64,000 nucleotides of DNA from Bordetella parapertussis. Its GTDB lineage: Bacteria > Pseudomonadota > Gammaproteobacteria > Burkholderiales > JACQAP01. Shown in pieces: positions 17,571 through 25,688 of the stretch; positions within the stretch are counted from its first letter, which is position 1; the number at the start of each line of letters is the position of its first letter. Position numbers and translations under genes: made by a program. The notes beneath the pieces were generated by a model, which did not search any database, was not told where the DNA came from, and was given only the letters and a program-made list of their open reading frames with translations. The DNA is taken from NCBI GenBank assembly GCA_945900965.1, contig CAMDKM010000006.1, positions 1 through 64,000 of the forward strand, given 5' to 3'.

Positions 17571-18602
17571 ATGAAACGTCCTGAACTCGAAAAGGCTGTC
17601 CGAGCAGGAATCATTAGCGCCGAGCAGGCCGATCACCTGACGGCGTTCTACGCGGAGCAGGCGACCGAGACGCCGCACTTTTCATTTGTTCACGTGCTGT
17701 ATTACCTGGGCGGCATGATCGCCATCGGCGCGATGTCGCTGTTCATGACGCTGGGTTGGGCGGCGCTGGGCGGCTGGGGCGGTTTTGTCACTGCGATCTT
17801 CTATGCCATCCTCGCGCTTGCGCTGACGCACTGGTTCCGGGAAAGGAAGGGCCTGCAGATTCCCGCTGGCATCATGGCCACCCTTGCCGTGGTGATGGTG
17901 CCGCTGGCGATCTTCGGTGCCCAGCAGGCACTCGGCTACTGGGATTTGGACAAGCCGTTCCGCCATTATCACCAGTACATTGACGGGCGTTGGATGATGA
18001 TGGAGTTCGCTACCCTGGCCGTGGCAGCGATTCTGCTGTGGCGCTACCGCTTCCCTTACATGCTGATGCCGGTGGCGGTGACGCTCTGGTACATGAGCAT
18101 GGACCTTGTGCCCTTGCTGATTACGGATAACTGGCAGGACTGGGAGATCCGCAAGCTGGTGTCGCTCTATTTCGGCCTGCTGTTCGTGGGCCTCGCCTTT
18201 TGGGTGGACATCCGTTCGCGGCATTCGAAGGACTACGCCTTCTGGCTCTATCTCTTCGGCGTGATCACGTTCTGGGGCGGGCTATCGTCGATGAACAGTG
18301 GCAGCGAATGGGGAAAACTGATCTATTGCCTGATCAACATTGGCATGATCTTGATAGGCGCGGTACTGGGGCGGCGGGTGTTTGCGGTGTTCGGGGGACT
18401 GGGCGTGGCAGGCTACTTGGGATATCTCGCGGGGCAGGTGTTCAAGGATAGTCTGATGTTTCCCTTTGCTCTATCGCTGATCGGCCTGGGAATTATCGGG
18501 CTTGGCGTGATGTGGCAGCGACGCGAAGCCCAGTGGTCAGCGCGTCTGAGAATGTTGTTGCCCAGAGCGCTGCGCGAACTGTTGGAGGCTCGCGCTACGT
18601 GA
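17571..18602 (+). CDS. DUF2157 polytopic membrane protein
   Basis: The 343-residue product has the cytoplasmic DUF2157 N-terminus (ELEKAVRAGIISAEQADHLT) and about nine hydrophobic helices, e.g. VLYYLGGMIAIGAMSLFMTL, FVTAIFYAILALALTHWF and MFPFALSLIGLGIIGLGVMW. Function is unknown for the family. It precedes the hydrolase-caspase gene by about 150 bp on the same strand, with a family B repeat between. A fragment of a second DUF2157 gene lies on the other side of the caspase gene. Confidence 0.8.
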   Translation: MKRPELEKAVRAGIISAEQADHLTAFYAEQATETPHFSFVHVLYYLGGMIAIGAMSLFMTLGWAALGGWGGFVTAIFYAILALALTHWFRERKGLQIPAGIMATLAVVMVPLAIFGAQQALGYWDLDKPFRHYHQYIDGRWMMMEFATLAVAAILLWRYRFPYMLMPVAVTLWYMSMDLVPLLITDNWQDWEIRKLVSLYFGLLFVGLAFWVDIRSRHSKDYAFWLYLFGVITFWGGLSSMNSGSEWGKLIYCLINIGMILIGAVLGRRVFAVFGGLGVAGYLGYLAGQVFKDSLMFPFALSLIGLGIIGLGVMWQRREAQWSARLRMLLPRALRELLEARAT

Positions 18603-18605
18603 AAC

Positions 18606-18718
18606 GGGAAAGGGGCGAGTGGCGAGGGACGAGGGACGAGAAGTGGAGCGCCGCTATGCGGCGCGTTTGCTCTTTTGCCCTTCACCCTTCACGCATTCAC
18701 TCATTCACTTCTCAGGTG
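18606..18718. repeat. Family B dispersed repeat, complete copy (B4)
   Basis: Left arm of 7-bp units (GGCGAGTGGCGAGGGACGA), core hairpin GCGCCGC (18648-18654), TAT, GCGGCGC (18658-18664), then right arm CCCTTCACCCTTCACGC and ATTCACTCATTCACT. The same core occurs in the copy at 62.7 kb. Confidence 0.75.
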
Positions 18719-18754
18719 TGTTCCAGCTTGGGATAAAGAAGAGAGAGGGAAGTC

Positions 18755-20530
18755 ATGAGCAAACGACTGAAAGTTCTGGCTGTGCACGGCTTGGGCGATC
18801 ATCGGGAAACGCCCTGGAAAGAAGAGTGGCAGGACGCGATTGCGGGGATCTTTGCCCGCCACGGTGACGTAGAGATCGAATTCTCATTTCTTACCTACGA
18901 CCCGATTTTCGAGAACATTGATCTATCTGTCTGGGAGTCCATGCAGGCCGTGTGGAAACTCACCAGCAGTGCCGTGATCACGACGGTTACCGGCAGACGC
19001 GGGATCATCAGCGACGTATCGGACAAGGTGAAATGGACGGCGGGATACGTTGTGGCCTGGTTGGGCGATGAAGATTTCAAGAAGCGAACGCGCAAGCTCG
19101 TTCTGGATGCGGTAGTCGCCGAGCGGCCCGACATCATCCTGGCCCACAGCCTGGGCTCGTTGATTACCTACAACGCCTTTAGTCACCCCGATGCATCCCG
19201 GCCGGCGGTCGCCGAGGCATTGGAGCGCGCCTGCTACGTTACCCTGGGGTCGCAGATAGGCAATCCTTTTGTCATTCGAAACCTGACCAATGGCCGCATT
19301 GAAGCCCTGCCGGTGCAACGCTGGTACCACTTGTACAACGAGGAGGACGCGGTGTTCACGGCGCCGATCAAAATCTGGGGCGCCGGCAACTTTGAGCAGA
19401 TTAATACCTTGTTCGATATTTCGGGTGTTGCGGACCATTCGGCTGCGGACTACTTGAAGCATGCGAATACCGTCGAAAACGTATGGCTGCCGATGGCCGG
19501 CTTGCGCAGCGGGGTGCGTCGATTTGGGGGGGCGGGTGGCGGTCGCCGGAAAGCGGCGGCGATACGCGTCAAGCTGCCGACCAGTAAGCGGGCATTGCTG
19601 GTTGGCATCAACGCCTATCCACGCGAAGAAGACCGATTGGAAGGGTGTGTTAACGACGTATTTCTGATGAGTTCCGTGTTACAGGAATGCGGCTTTCCTC
19701 CGGAGAGTATTCGTGTCTGCCTGGACGAGCGGGCCACGGCCAGAGGAATCTCCGAGCGACTGGAGTGGTTGCTTGATGACCCCAAGCCGGGTGAGGAGCG
19801 CATTTTTTATTACAGCGGTCACGGCGCACGTATTCCGGAATATGGTGAAAATTTCGAGCCTGACCGCAAGACGGAATCCCTGGTGCCATGGGATTTCGAC
19901 TGGTCCCCGGCGAGAGCCATCATCGACGATCAGATTTTTGCGCTCTACAGTCAACTGCCTTATGAGACGCGATTTGCGATGTTTCTGGATTGTTGTCACT
20001 CCGGCGGTATGCACCGCCAGGGTGGCGCGCGGGTAAGAGGATTGAATCCGCCCGATGACATCCGTCATCGCGAACTCAAATGGGATAGCCAATCGGACAT
20101 GTGGGTTGATCGAGACTTCAGGCGATTGAACCCGCGTTTCTCATCGGAATCCGAGGTCAACAGGGCATTCTTTGGCAGCGATGGGGTCACAACGCGCATT
20201 GGCCGGGCATCGTTTTTGCGCGGCCAGTCGCAAGCGCAATACCGCAAACAAAAGCAGAAGACCTCCGGTTCCGCTTTCGGGCCATATCTGCCGCTCATTA
20301 TCGAGGCATGCAGCGAGACAGAATTCTCCTATGAGTACCGACACGGCGTAACCAGCTACGGAGCATTCACCTATGCACTGAGCAAACGGTTACGACAAGC
20401 GGGCCGGATTAGCTTCCAAAAACTGGTCAAGGACACGGGCGCCGAGCTTGCCGAACTCGGTTATCAACAATCACCGCAAATACTCGGGCCGGCCAGAATC
20501 CGAAATGCGCGGGTGCCCTGGAAGAGCTGA
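18755..20530 (+). CDS. Alpha/beta-hydrolase fused to caspase-family (C14) protease
   Basis: The 591-residue protein has two enzymatic halves. Residues 1-250 are an alpha/beta hydrolase: oxyanion motif VHGLGDHR (10-17), nucleophile elbow AHSLGS with S132, and candidate triad partners D198 (NEEDAVFTAP) and H228 (DHSAADYL). A Gly/Arg linker (253-268) leads to a caspase-like domain (277-590): KRALLVGINAYP, GCVNDVFLMSSVL, catalytic H356 in YYSGHGA and C414 in LDCCHSGG, and a late block IIEACSETEFSYE. All catalytic residues are present and there is no signal peptide. The role is unknown. A self-processing or cell-suicide effector is inference from the fold and the surrounding toxin/restriction remnants. 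Confidence 0.85.
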   Translation: MSKRLKVLAVHGLGDHRETPWKEEWQDAIAGIFARHGDVEIEFSFLTYDPIFENIDLSVWESMQAVWKLTSSAVITTVTGRRGIISDVSDKVKWTAGYVVAWLGDEDFKKRTRKLVLDAVVAERPDIILAHSLGSLITYNAFSHPDASRPAVAEALERACYVTLGSQIGNPFVIRNLTNGRIEALPVQRWYHLYNEEDAVFTAPIKIWGAGNFEQINTLFDISGVADHSAADYLKHANTVENVWLPMAGLRSGVRRFGGAGGGRRKAAAIRVKLPTSKRALLVGINAYPREEDRLEGCVNDVFLMSSVLQECGFPPESIRVCLDERATARGISERLEWLLDDPKPGEERIFYYSGHGARIPEYGENFEPDRKTESLVPWDFDWSPARAIIDDQIFALYSQLPYETRFAMFLDCCHSGGMHRQGGARVRGLNPPDDIRHRELKWDSQSDMWVDRDFRRLNPRFSSESEVNRAFFGSDGVTTRIGRASFLRGQSQAQYRKQKQKTSGSAFGPYLPLIIEACSETEFSYEYRHGVTSYGAFTYALSKRLRQAGRISFQKLVKDTGAELAELGYQQSPQILGPARIRNARVPWKS

Positions 20531-20572
20531 GAACGAAACTTGGCTTGATCGCGCCCTCTGTCGCCACTTTTT

Positions 20573-20650
20573 TTCGGCGTGATCGTGTTCCAGCCTGGGC
20601 TGTCGTCGATTAGCGGCGGTTACGAATGGGACAGGCTTGACGGGCCACAG
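20573..20650 (+). pseudogene. Remnant of a second DUF2157 gene
   Basis: The frame FGVIVFQPGLSSISGGYEWDRL (20573 on) aligns with FGVITFWGGLSSMNSGSEWG of the DUF2157 gene at about 18258-18320, including 12 identical bases in a row at its start. No start, stop or flanking DUF2157 sequence remains. It lies 43 bp after the caspase gene, so a diverged DUF2157 copy was probably once there. Confidence 0.65.
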
Positions 20651-20749
20651 TGCGTTATCCGTTTATCGAAGGCCCGAAAATTTCGACCGCGGCGGATGCT
20701 TTTCCAGGGCTCGCCCTGATTAAGGCCATCCCTACGTAGATAGACCTTC

Positions 20750-21214
20750 TTGATTCGCCGTCTGCCGCCTTATTTTGTCAACGTCGGCAAGCGGCTCACC
20801 AAGGCCCCGAAAATCTACTTGCGCGATACGGGCTTGCTTCATCATCTGCTCAATATCGATTCGCTCGACGCGCTCGCCTCGCATCCCATTCGCGGCCAGA
20901 GTTGGGAAACCTTTGTGGTCGAAGATATGATTCGACGTGAAAAGATCGCCCATCCGTTTACCCAGTTCTTTTTCTGGCGCACGCAGGCGGGCGCTGAAAT
21001 CGATCTGGTGCTTGAAAGAGGCTCGGATCGTGTTGCGATAGAAATAAAAGCCGGAAGTGGTCGCAGTGTCTATGTGGCGCGAAGCCTCTCCGCAGCGGCC
21101 AAGGATATCAAGGCCTCACAAGCCTTTGTTCTTGATCAGGCTGCGGGCGAAGAGGCGCTTTCCCCGGCGGTGGGCCGACGCAACTTTGCCGAGAGCATAG
21201 AGTGGCTGCCATAA
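20750..21214 (+). pseudogene. AAA ATPase with DUF4143, C-terminal fragment
   Basis: The frame FLIRRLPPYFVNVGKRLTKA, PKIYLRDTGLLHHLL and WETFVVEDMIRRE, then FWRTQAGAEIDLVLERG and AIEIKAG match the C-terminal half of the AAA_14/DUF4143 ATPases, whose last part is PDDEXK-like. The N-terminal P-loop domain is missing, and a TAG lies in frame just upstream. A TTG at 20750 could start translation, but the product would be only a fragment. Confidence 0.7.
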
Positions 21215-21252
21215 GGACCAAGAAGGCAGAGCATCTTTACAACGCCGTAAAT

Positions 21253-21417
21253 ATGAAGAAGAACTCACCCCTTGCCGTTCAGTATTTGACGGAGGATGAA
21301 GCCATCTCCCTGATGACCATCGGTGTCGATTTCGGCATTACCCAGGTGGTCGATGGCAACTGGGGCGTTCACGGCATCGTCAAGAAGGCGCTGTTTGCCG
21401 GGCGATCCGATTTTTAA
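21253..21417 (+). CDS. Small hypothetical protein
   Basis: A 54-residue product starting MKKNSPLAVQYLTEDEAISL, with a possible upstream start at 21202. No domain is recognised and no strong Shine-Dalgarno is visible. The acidic/hydrophobic pattern looks protein-like rather than random. A perfect 9-bp hairpin follows the stop. Confidence 0.35.
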   Translation: MKKNSPLAVQYLTEDEAISLMTIGVDFGITQVVDGNWGVHGIVKKALFAGRSDF

Positions 21418-21454
21418 AACGCCAAGTGGCAGTTGAAGGCGGGTGGGCCTTAGG

Positions 21455-21476
21455 AATGGCGCCAACAGGCGCCATT
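21455..21476. terminator. Perfect 9-bp hairpin between convergent genes
   Basis: AATGGCGCC (21455-21463), AACA loop, GGCGCCATT (21468-21476). It lies between the small + strand gene and the end of the - strand di-haem gene. No T-run follows on either strand, so it is terminator-like at best. Confidence 0.5.
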
Positions 21477-21556
21477 CGTGTTGTTGGGGATCTATAAAGT
21501 ATAGGCCGGACCCTATTGTCTTTACGACTAGGCTCCGTCCGCATTGGGTGCGAATT

Positions 21557-22996
21557 CTAGAGCGATAGCAAAAAAGCTACCAACGCCTCTCGTTCTTTTT
21601 TCGCAAGGCTGCGAAACGCCTCCCTCGAAACTTCCGCTTCCCCTCCATGCCACAAGATCGCCTCGGTGAAATTCCGCGCCCGACCATCGTGCAGGAACGC
21701 ACCTGCGCCATTTACTTTCTCCGACAGGCCAATGCCCCATAGCGGCGGGGTGCGCCACTCGCTGCCACCAGCTTGATAATCCGGTCGGCCGTCGGCGAGG
21801 TCGGCGCCCATGTCGTGCACCAGCAGGTCGGTGTAGGGGCGGATGGTCTGGTTTGCAAGTTGGGGGAGTGGGGGGTATTCGCCGGTTTTGAATTCGGGGA
21901 CGTGGCAGGCTGTGCAGCGGGCTTGCGCGAAGAGTTGTTCGCCGCGCACGACTTTCGGGTCGTCTACATTGCGGCGGGCGGGAACCGAGAGCGCGCGCAC
22001 GTAGAGTTCGGTGGCAGCGAGGCGCAGGACAGTGATTTCCGGGCGGCCGGCGACCATCTGTTCCTTGCAGTACATCTGAATGCCCGGGCAGTTCTGCTCG
22101 GGGTACACCGGTGAGCTCAGGCCGATGTCGTTGATGAAGGCGGCGGCGATCTGTTCGCGCAGGCTGCCGTGGTTGGCCTTGGAGCCGAAGCGGCCCACCA
22201 CCGTTTTTTGCTGACTCTCGTCCCATACCCGGTTGGCGTGGCCGCGAATGCCGTCGACAGGCGCCTTGGCTTCGAGGGCGAGGATGGCGTTTTCGGGGAT
22301 GGCTTCCAGCAATCCCATGCCGATCAGCGGTGGTGGAAGCCGGCCGCCGAACATCGCGCCCTCGCCGAGCGGGCCGTAGGCGAGATCGATGAGGGTAATG
22401 CGCGGCGAGCGCAGGTTGACGATCTCCCCGTCGGCCAAGGTGACGGTTTTTTCCTGCCATTCAATCTTAAATTGGCCTTCGGTCTTGACGACGCCTTTGA
22501 CGCCGAAGGTCTGCAATTGATCGCCATAGTAGGGATGCGGATGGGGTCCGCCATGGGCGTCCGTCCCTTTGATGCTCACGCGAATCACCAGGTTCGGCGC
22601 CGGCTCGAAGGGTACGGCGATGTGGTGGTCGCGGCCCTCGCCGTCCGCCTTGCGGGTTGGCAGGGGCGTGCCGGGCGCAAGGCCCCGGCCGTTGCCTTCG
22701 TGGCAGGAGGTGCAAGCCTGGGCGTTGGAAGTGGGGCCGCGCCCGAATAGCGCATTCTCGAACCAGAAGAAGGCCCAGCGGTTGGTGAACATCTGGTGGC
22801 CAAGCGCGAACAATTCCTGTTGCTTCGCGTCCAGTGACGGGATCGGGTGGGAATAGGCGGCAGAGCTATCGTCCGCGATGCTGAGCGTTCCGCCGGATAG
22901 TGCCTGGGGCGGTAACGACGTGGCCGGTTCCAGCCAGGCGGCTGCCGGCATGAAGGCGAGAAAAACGCCTAGCAAAGGAAATGCGGACCGGATCAT
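21557..22996 (-). CDS. Di-haem oxidoreductase family protein (DUF1111 type)
   Basis: The start at MIRSAFPLLGVFLAFMPAAA (GGAGCC upstream) gives 479 residues with a Sec signal peptide. Two c-type haem sites are visible: CTSCH (95-99) and CTACH (361-365). Family blocks include the early FFWFENALFGRGPTSNAQ segment, GRFGSKANHGSLREQIAAAF, SEWRTPPLWGIGL and FLHDGRARNFTEAILWHGGE. Relatives are periplasmic thiol- or peroxidase-like di-haem enzymes, often with metal-uptake or oxidative functions. It is monocistronic and divergent from the ABC operon. Confidence 0.85.
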   Translation of the reverse strand: MIRSAFPLLGVFLAFMPAAAWLEPATSLPPQALSGGTLSIADDSSAAYSHPIPSLDAKQQELFALGHQMFTNRWAFFWFENALFGRGPTSNAQACTSCHEGNGRGLAPGTPLPTRKADGEGRDHHIAVPFEPAPNLVIRVSIKGTDAHGGPHPHPYYGDQLQTFGVKGVVKTEGQFKIEWQEKTVTLADGEIVNLRSPRITLIDLAYGPLGEGAMFGGRLPPPLIGMGLLEAIPENAILALEAKAPVDGIRGHANRVWDESQQKTVVGRFGSKANHGSLREQIAAAFINDIGLSSPVYPEQNCPGIQMYCKEQMVAGRPEITVLRLAATELYVRALSVPARRNVDDPKVVRGEQLFAQARCTACHVPEFKTGEYPPLPQLANQTIRPYTDLLVHDMGADLADGRPDYQAGGSEWRTPPLWGIGLSEKVNGAGAFLHDGRARNFTEAILWHGGEAEVSREAFRSLAKKEREALVAFLLSL

Positions 22997-23383
22997 GAGG
23001 CTCCCTCCGAACGGTGCGCAAATTATGGCACGGACCATGGACGGATTGCCTCGCTGATTGTGTTTCTGGCAACCAAGGTGGGTCTGCGGGTAAACTGCCG
23101 GGCATCGCGGGGTGTTAGCGGTTTGGCGATAGGGGCCGGGCGCCGAGATAAAGCGCGAGGCTGGCGCCAGACGGTGGAATTTGAGATACGGCGTCGATTA
23201 CTGGCGTGGAGAAGATGGCGATATTGCATTGAAGATGAAGGGCGCCCCCTCTCCCCCACCCCTCTCCCGCGAGGGGAGAGGGGAGAAGAACTCCGCGCAG
23301 GCTTGCAGGCGTTTACATAATTAAGCAATTCAATCCCTCCTCTCCCGTCAAGGCAGAGGGGGTAAAAGAATCTGGAGGAGAGC
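22997..23383. other. Divergent intergenic region with family C hairpins (C2)
   Basis: This 387-bp gap separates the divergent di-haem and ABC-transporter genes. It holds two family C elements: CCCCTCTCCC-GCGA-GGGGAGAGGGG at 23259-23283 and a weaker CCTCCTCTCCCGTCAAGG copy near 23335-23363, the latter just before the TCTGGAGGAGAG ribosome site. No clear promoter hexamers were found. Confidence 0.55.
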
Positions 23384-24649
23384 ATGGCTGAATTAAGAAA
23401 AGGACAAGCAAAACGTCGCGGTTTCATCAAGGCCGCCGGGGCGCTGACTGCCGCCGGCAGCATGGGGTTTCCGTTTATTTCCCGGGCGCAGGCCAAGCCG
23501 ATCAAGATCGGCGTGCCGACAATTCTCTCGGGCCGCGTGGCGCAACTGGGAATTTCCTCCCGTAACGCGATCATGATGGAAGTCGAGAAATTCAACGCGG
23601 CGGGCGGGCTGGGCGGGCGCATGATCGAAATTATCACGCGCGATTCCAAGGGCAAGCCCGACGAGGCGGCGAACAATACCCGCCATTTGATCAATGGCGA
23701 GGGTTGCGAAATTATCATCAGCGCCGAATCTTCCGGTGGCGCCTTCGCGGTCCAGGAAGTGATCCGCGAACTCAAGGTGCTGTGCATTCACACCAATTCG
23801 GAAACTTCGTCGCTGTCGGCCGATCCGAAAATCCGCGTGCCGACGGCGTTTCGCACCGCACGCCAAGGGATACACGACGCGATCGTCAGCGCTTCCTACG
23901 CGGGCAATATTGCCAAGGCGAAAGGGCTCAAAACCTGGATGAGCTGTTCGCCGGACTATGCTTACGGGCGGGACAATACTTCGCTGTTTCTCGAATACCT
24001 CAAGCGCTTCCATCCTGGAATTGAAGTGGTGGGCGAGGCCTGGCCGAAGCTGTTTCAGGCCGATTACACCGAAAACATCACCAAGATTCTCCAGTCCAAG
24101 CCGCAGGCTTTGTATTCCGCGCTGTGGGCGGGCGATCTGGTGTCCTTCGTGGATCAGTCGAGCATCTACAACCTGTTTGCTCAGACAACCTTGTTTGCAA
24201 TCAACATGGCCGATTACACGACCCTTACCGCGGTGAAGAATTTACCGGCGGGTATCCACTCGGCCAGCCGTTATCTGAAGACCTTCCCCCCCGGCGCGGA
24301 AAATGCCGCCTGGGCGGATGCCTACAAGGCCAAGAACGGCGACTATCCGACCAATTGGTCCTGGGAGAATTCGCTGGCTATGAGTTTTCTGACTACCGCG
24401 ATGAAGAAGACCAACTCGACCGACAGCAACAAGCTGGCCGATGCAATTCGCGGCATGAAGGTCAAGTCGCCTTTCGGAGCGGACGGCACCGTCACCATGC
24501 GCGCTGACGACCAGACGACCATCGGATACGCGCTCGGCTGGGGTACCACCATTTCCAAGGAGCCCTACGTTCCCAGTGTCACCCCGGGCGACTGGAAGTC
24601 GATTCTGGAGCACGAGGCCGAGTGGAAGAAGAAGATGGGGTACGTGTAA
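23384..24649 (+). CDS. Branched-chain-type ABC transporter substrate-binding protein
   Basis: The 421-residue protein is a LivK/Peripla_BP_6-type binding protein. A Tat signal (KRRGFIKAAG, 10-19, then hydrophobic stretch and AQA at 35-37) implies export folded. The mature part begins KPIKIGVPTILSGRVAQLG. It is first in an operon with two permeases and two ATPases, followed by CoA-transferases, so the ligand may be an aromatic or organic acid rather than an amino acid. A T-run terminator lies between it and the permease gene. Confidence 0.88.
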   Translation: MAELRKGQAKRRGFIKAAGALTAAGSMGFPFISRAQAKPIKIGVPTILSGRVAQLGISSRNAIMMEVEKFNAAGGLGGRMIEIITRDSKGKPDEAANNTRHLINGEGCEIIISAESSGGAFAVQEVIRELKVLCIHTNSETSSLSADPKIRVPTAFRTARQGIHDAIVSASYAGNIAKAKGLKTWMSCSPDYAYGRDNTSLFLEYLKRFHPGIEVVGEAWPKLFQADYTENITKILQSKPQALYSALWAGDLVSFVDQSSIYNLFAQTTLFAINMADYTTLTAVKNLPAGIHSASRYLKTFPPGAENAAWADAYKAKNGDYPTNWSWENSLAMSFLTTAMKKTNSTDSNKLADAIRGMKVKSPFGADGTVTMRADDQTTIGYALGWGTTISKEPYVPSVTPGDWKSILEHEAEWKKKMGYV

Positions 24650-24685
24650 TCTGCTGCTGGCGAGTGCTAGGCGCGTATTCATTTC

Positions 24686-24724
24686 GCCCTCTCCCCAACC
24701 CCTGTCCCGCGAGAGGAGAGGGGA
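24686..24724. repeat. Family C hairpin repeat (C3)
   Basis: CCCTCTCCCCAACCCCTGTC followed by CCGCGAGAGGAGAGGGG. It sits 37 bp after the binding-protein stop, upstream of an intrinsic terminator. Confidence 0.7.
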
Positions 24725-24736
24725 TCTAAATCGGTG

Positions 24737-24762
24737 GCGGCGCTGAACGCGCCGCTTTTTTT
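24737..24762 (+). terminator. Intrinsic terminator between binding protein and permease genes
   Basis: GCGGCGC (24737-24743) pairs perfectly with GCGCCGC (24749-24755) around TGAAC, followed by seven T residues (24756-24762). Placed inside an ABC operon, it would let most transcripts stop after the binding protein and some read on into the permeases. Confidence 0.8.
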
Positions 24763-24785
24763 GACATTCCGTTGCGAGATGCCTC

Positions 24786-25685
24786 TTGGATTTTCAAGCA
24801 CTGTTGTCGTGTTTTTCCTCCGTGTCCTGCGTGATCACCCAGACGACGGGCGGGCTGATCAGCGGGATGTTGCTGTTCCTGGTGGCGGCGGGGCTGTCGC
24901 TGATATTCGGCACGCTCAAGGTGACGAATTTCATGCACGGCTCGCTGTACATGCTGGGCGCGTATTTCGCCTACACCCTCTACAACGTGAGCGGCAGTTA
25001 CACGGTGGCGGTGATAGGCGCATCGATCGGGGTGGGATTGTTCGCGCTGGTGTTCGAGCGGCTGTTCATGAGCCGGGTGTACAGCGCCGACGTGTTGCTG
25101 CAACTGCTGGTGTGCTACGGCTTCATCCTGATTCTTGACGATGCGGTAAAAATCATCTGGGGCGCGGAATTCCTGGCCATGGGCATGCCGGCCGCATTTC
25201 AGCGGCCGCCCATTCTGCTCGCTGGTGGCGTGTTGCCGGTGTTCTATCTTTTCCTGATCGTTATTACGCTGCTGGTGGCGGCCGCGCTCGGTTATCTCAT
25301 CACGCAGACCCGCATGGGCAAGATCGTGCGCGCGGCGGCGGTCAATCCCACCATGACCTCCGCGCTGGGCATCAACACCGCGCTGGTGTTCGGCGGCGTA
25401 TTCGCGCTGGGTGGATTGCTGGCCGGATTGGCGGGCGCCCTGGCGGTGCCGGTGCGATCCATGGTGGCAGGCATGGGATTTTCGATTCTGATCGAATCCT
25501 TTATCGTGACGGTGATCGGCGGCATGGGTTCTGTGGCCGGGGCACTGGTCGGCGCGCTGCTGATCGGCCTGGTGCGCAGTTTCGGCAGCATCGGCTTCCC
25601 GCTGTTTACCGAAGGGCTGATGTTCGTATTCATGACCGTGATTCTGATCACCAAGCCCAGCGGCTTGTTCGGCAAGGAGCGCTAG
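24786..25685 (+). CDS. Branched-chain-type ABC transporter permease, LivH family
   Basis: The 299-residue protein has LivH features: SGMLLFLVAAGLSLIFGTLK then FMHGSLYMLGAY, and the late loop GMGSVAGALVGALLIGLVRS. About eight membrane helices. The start is uncertain: TTG at 24786 gives MDFQALL as in relatives, GTG at 24831 is the alternative. The bases 24811-24838 resemble a family A repeat arm, so the first 18 codons may have been altered. livM follows after 3 nt. Confidence 0.88.
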   Translation: MDFQALLSCFSSVSCVITQTTGGLISGMLLFLVAAGLSLIFGTLKVTNFMHGSLYMLGAYFAYTLYNVSGSYTVAVIGASIGVGLFALVFERLFMSRVYSADVLLQLLVCYGFILILDDAVKIIWGAEFLAMGMPAAFQRPPILLAGGVLPVFYLFLIVITLLVAAALGYLITQTRMGKIVRAAAVNPTMTSALGINTALVFGGVFALGGLLAGLAGALAVPVRSMVAGMGFSILIESFIVTVIGGMGSVAGALVGALLIGLVRSFGSIGFPLFTEGLMFVFMTVILITKPSGLFGKER

Positions 25686-25688
25686 GCG

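Noticed and set aside
24761-24789. TTGACA at 24761 as a -35 for livH
   Set aside because: No -10-like hexamer lies 16-18 nt downstream, and the T residues belong to the terminator.
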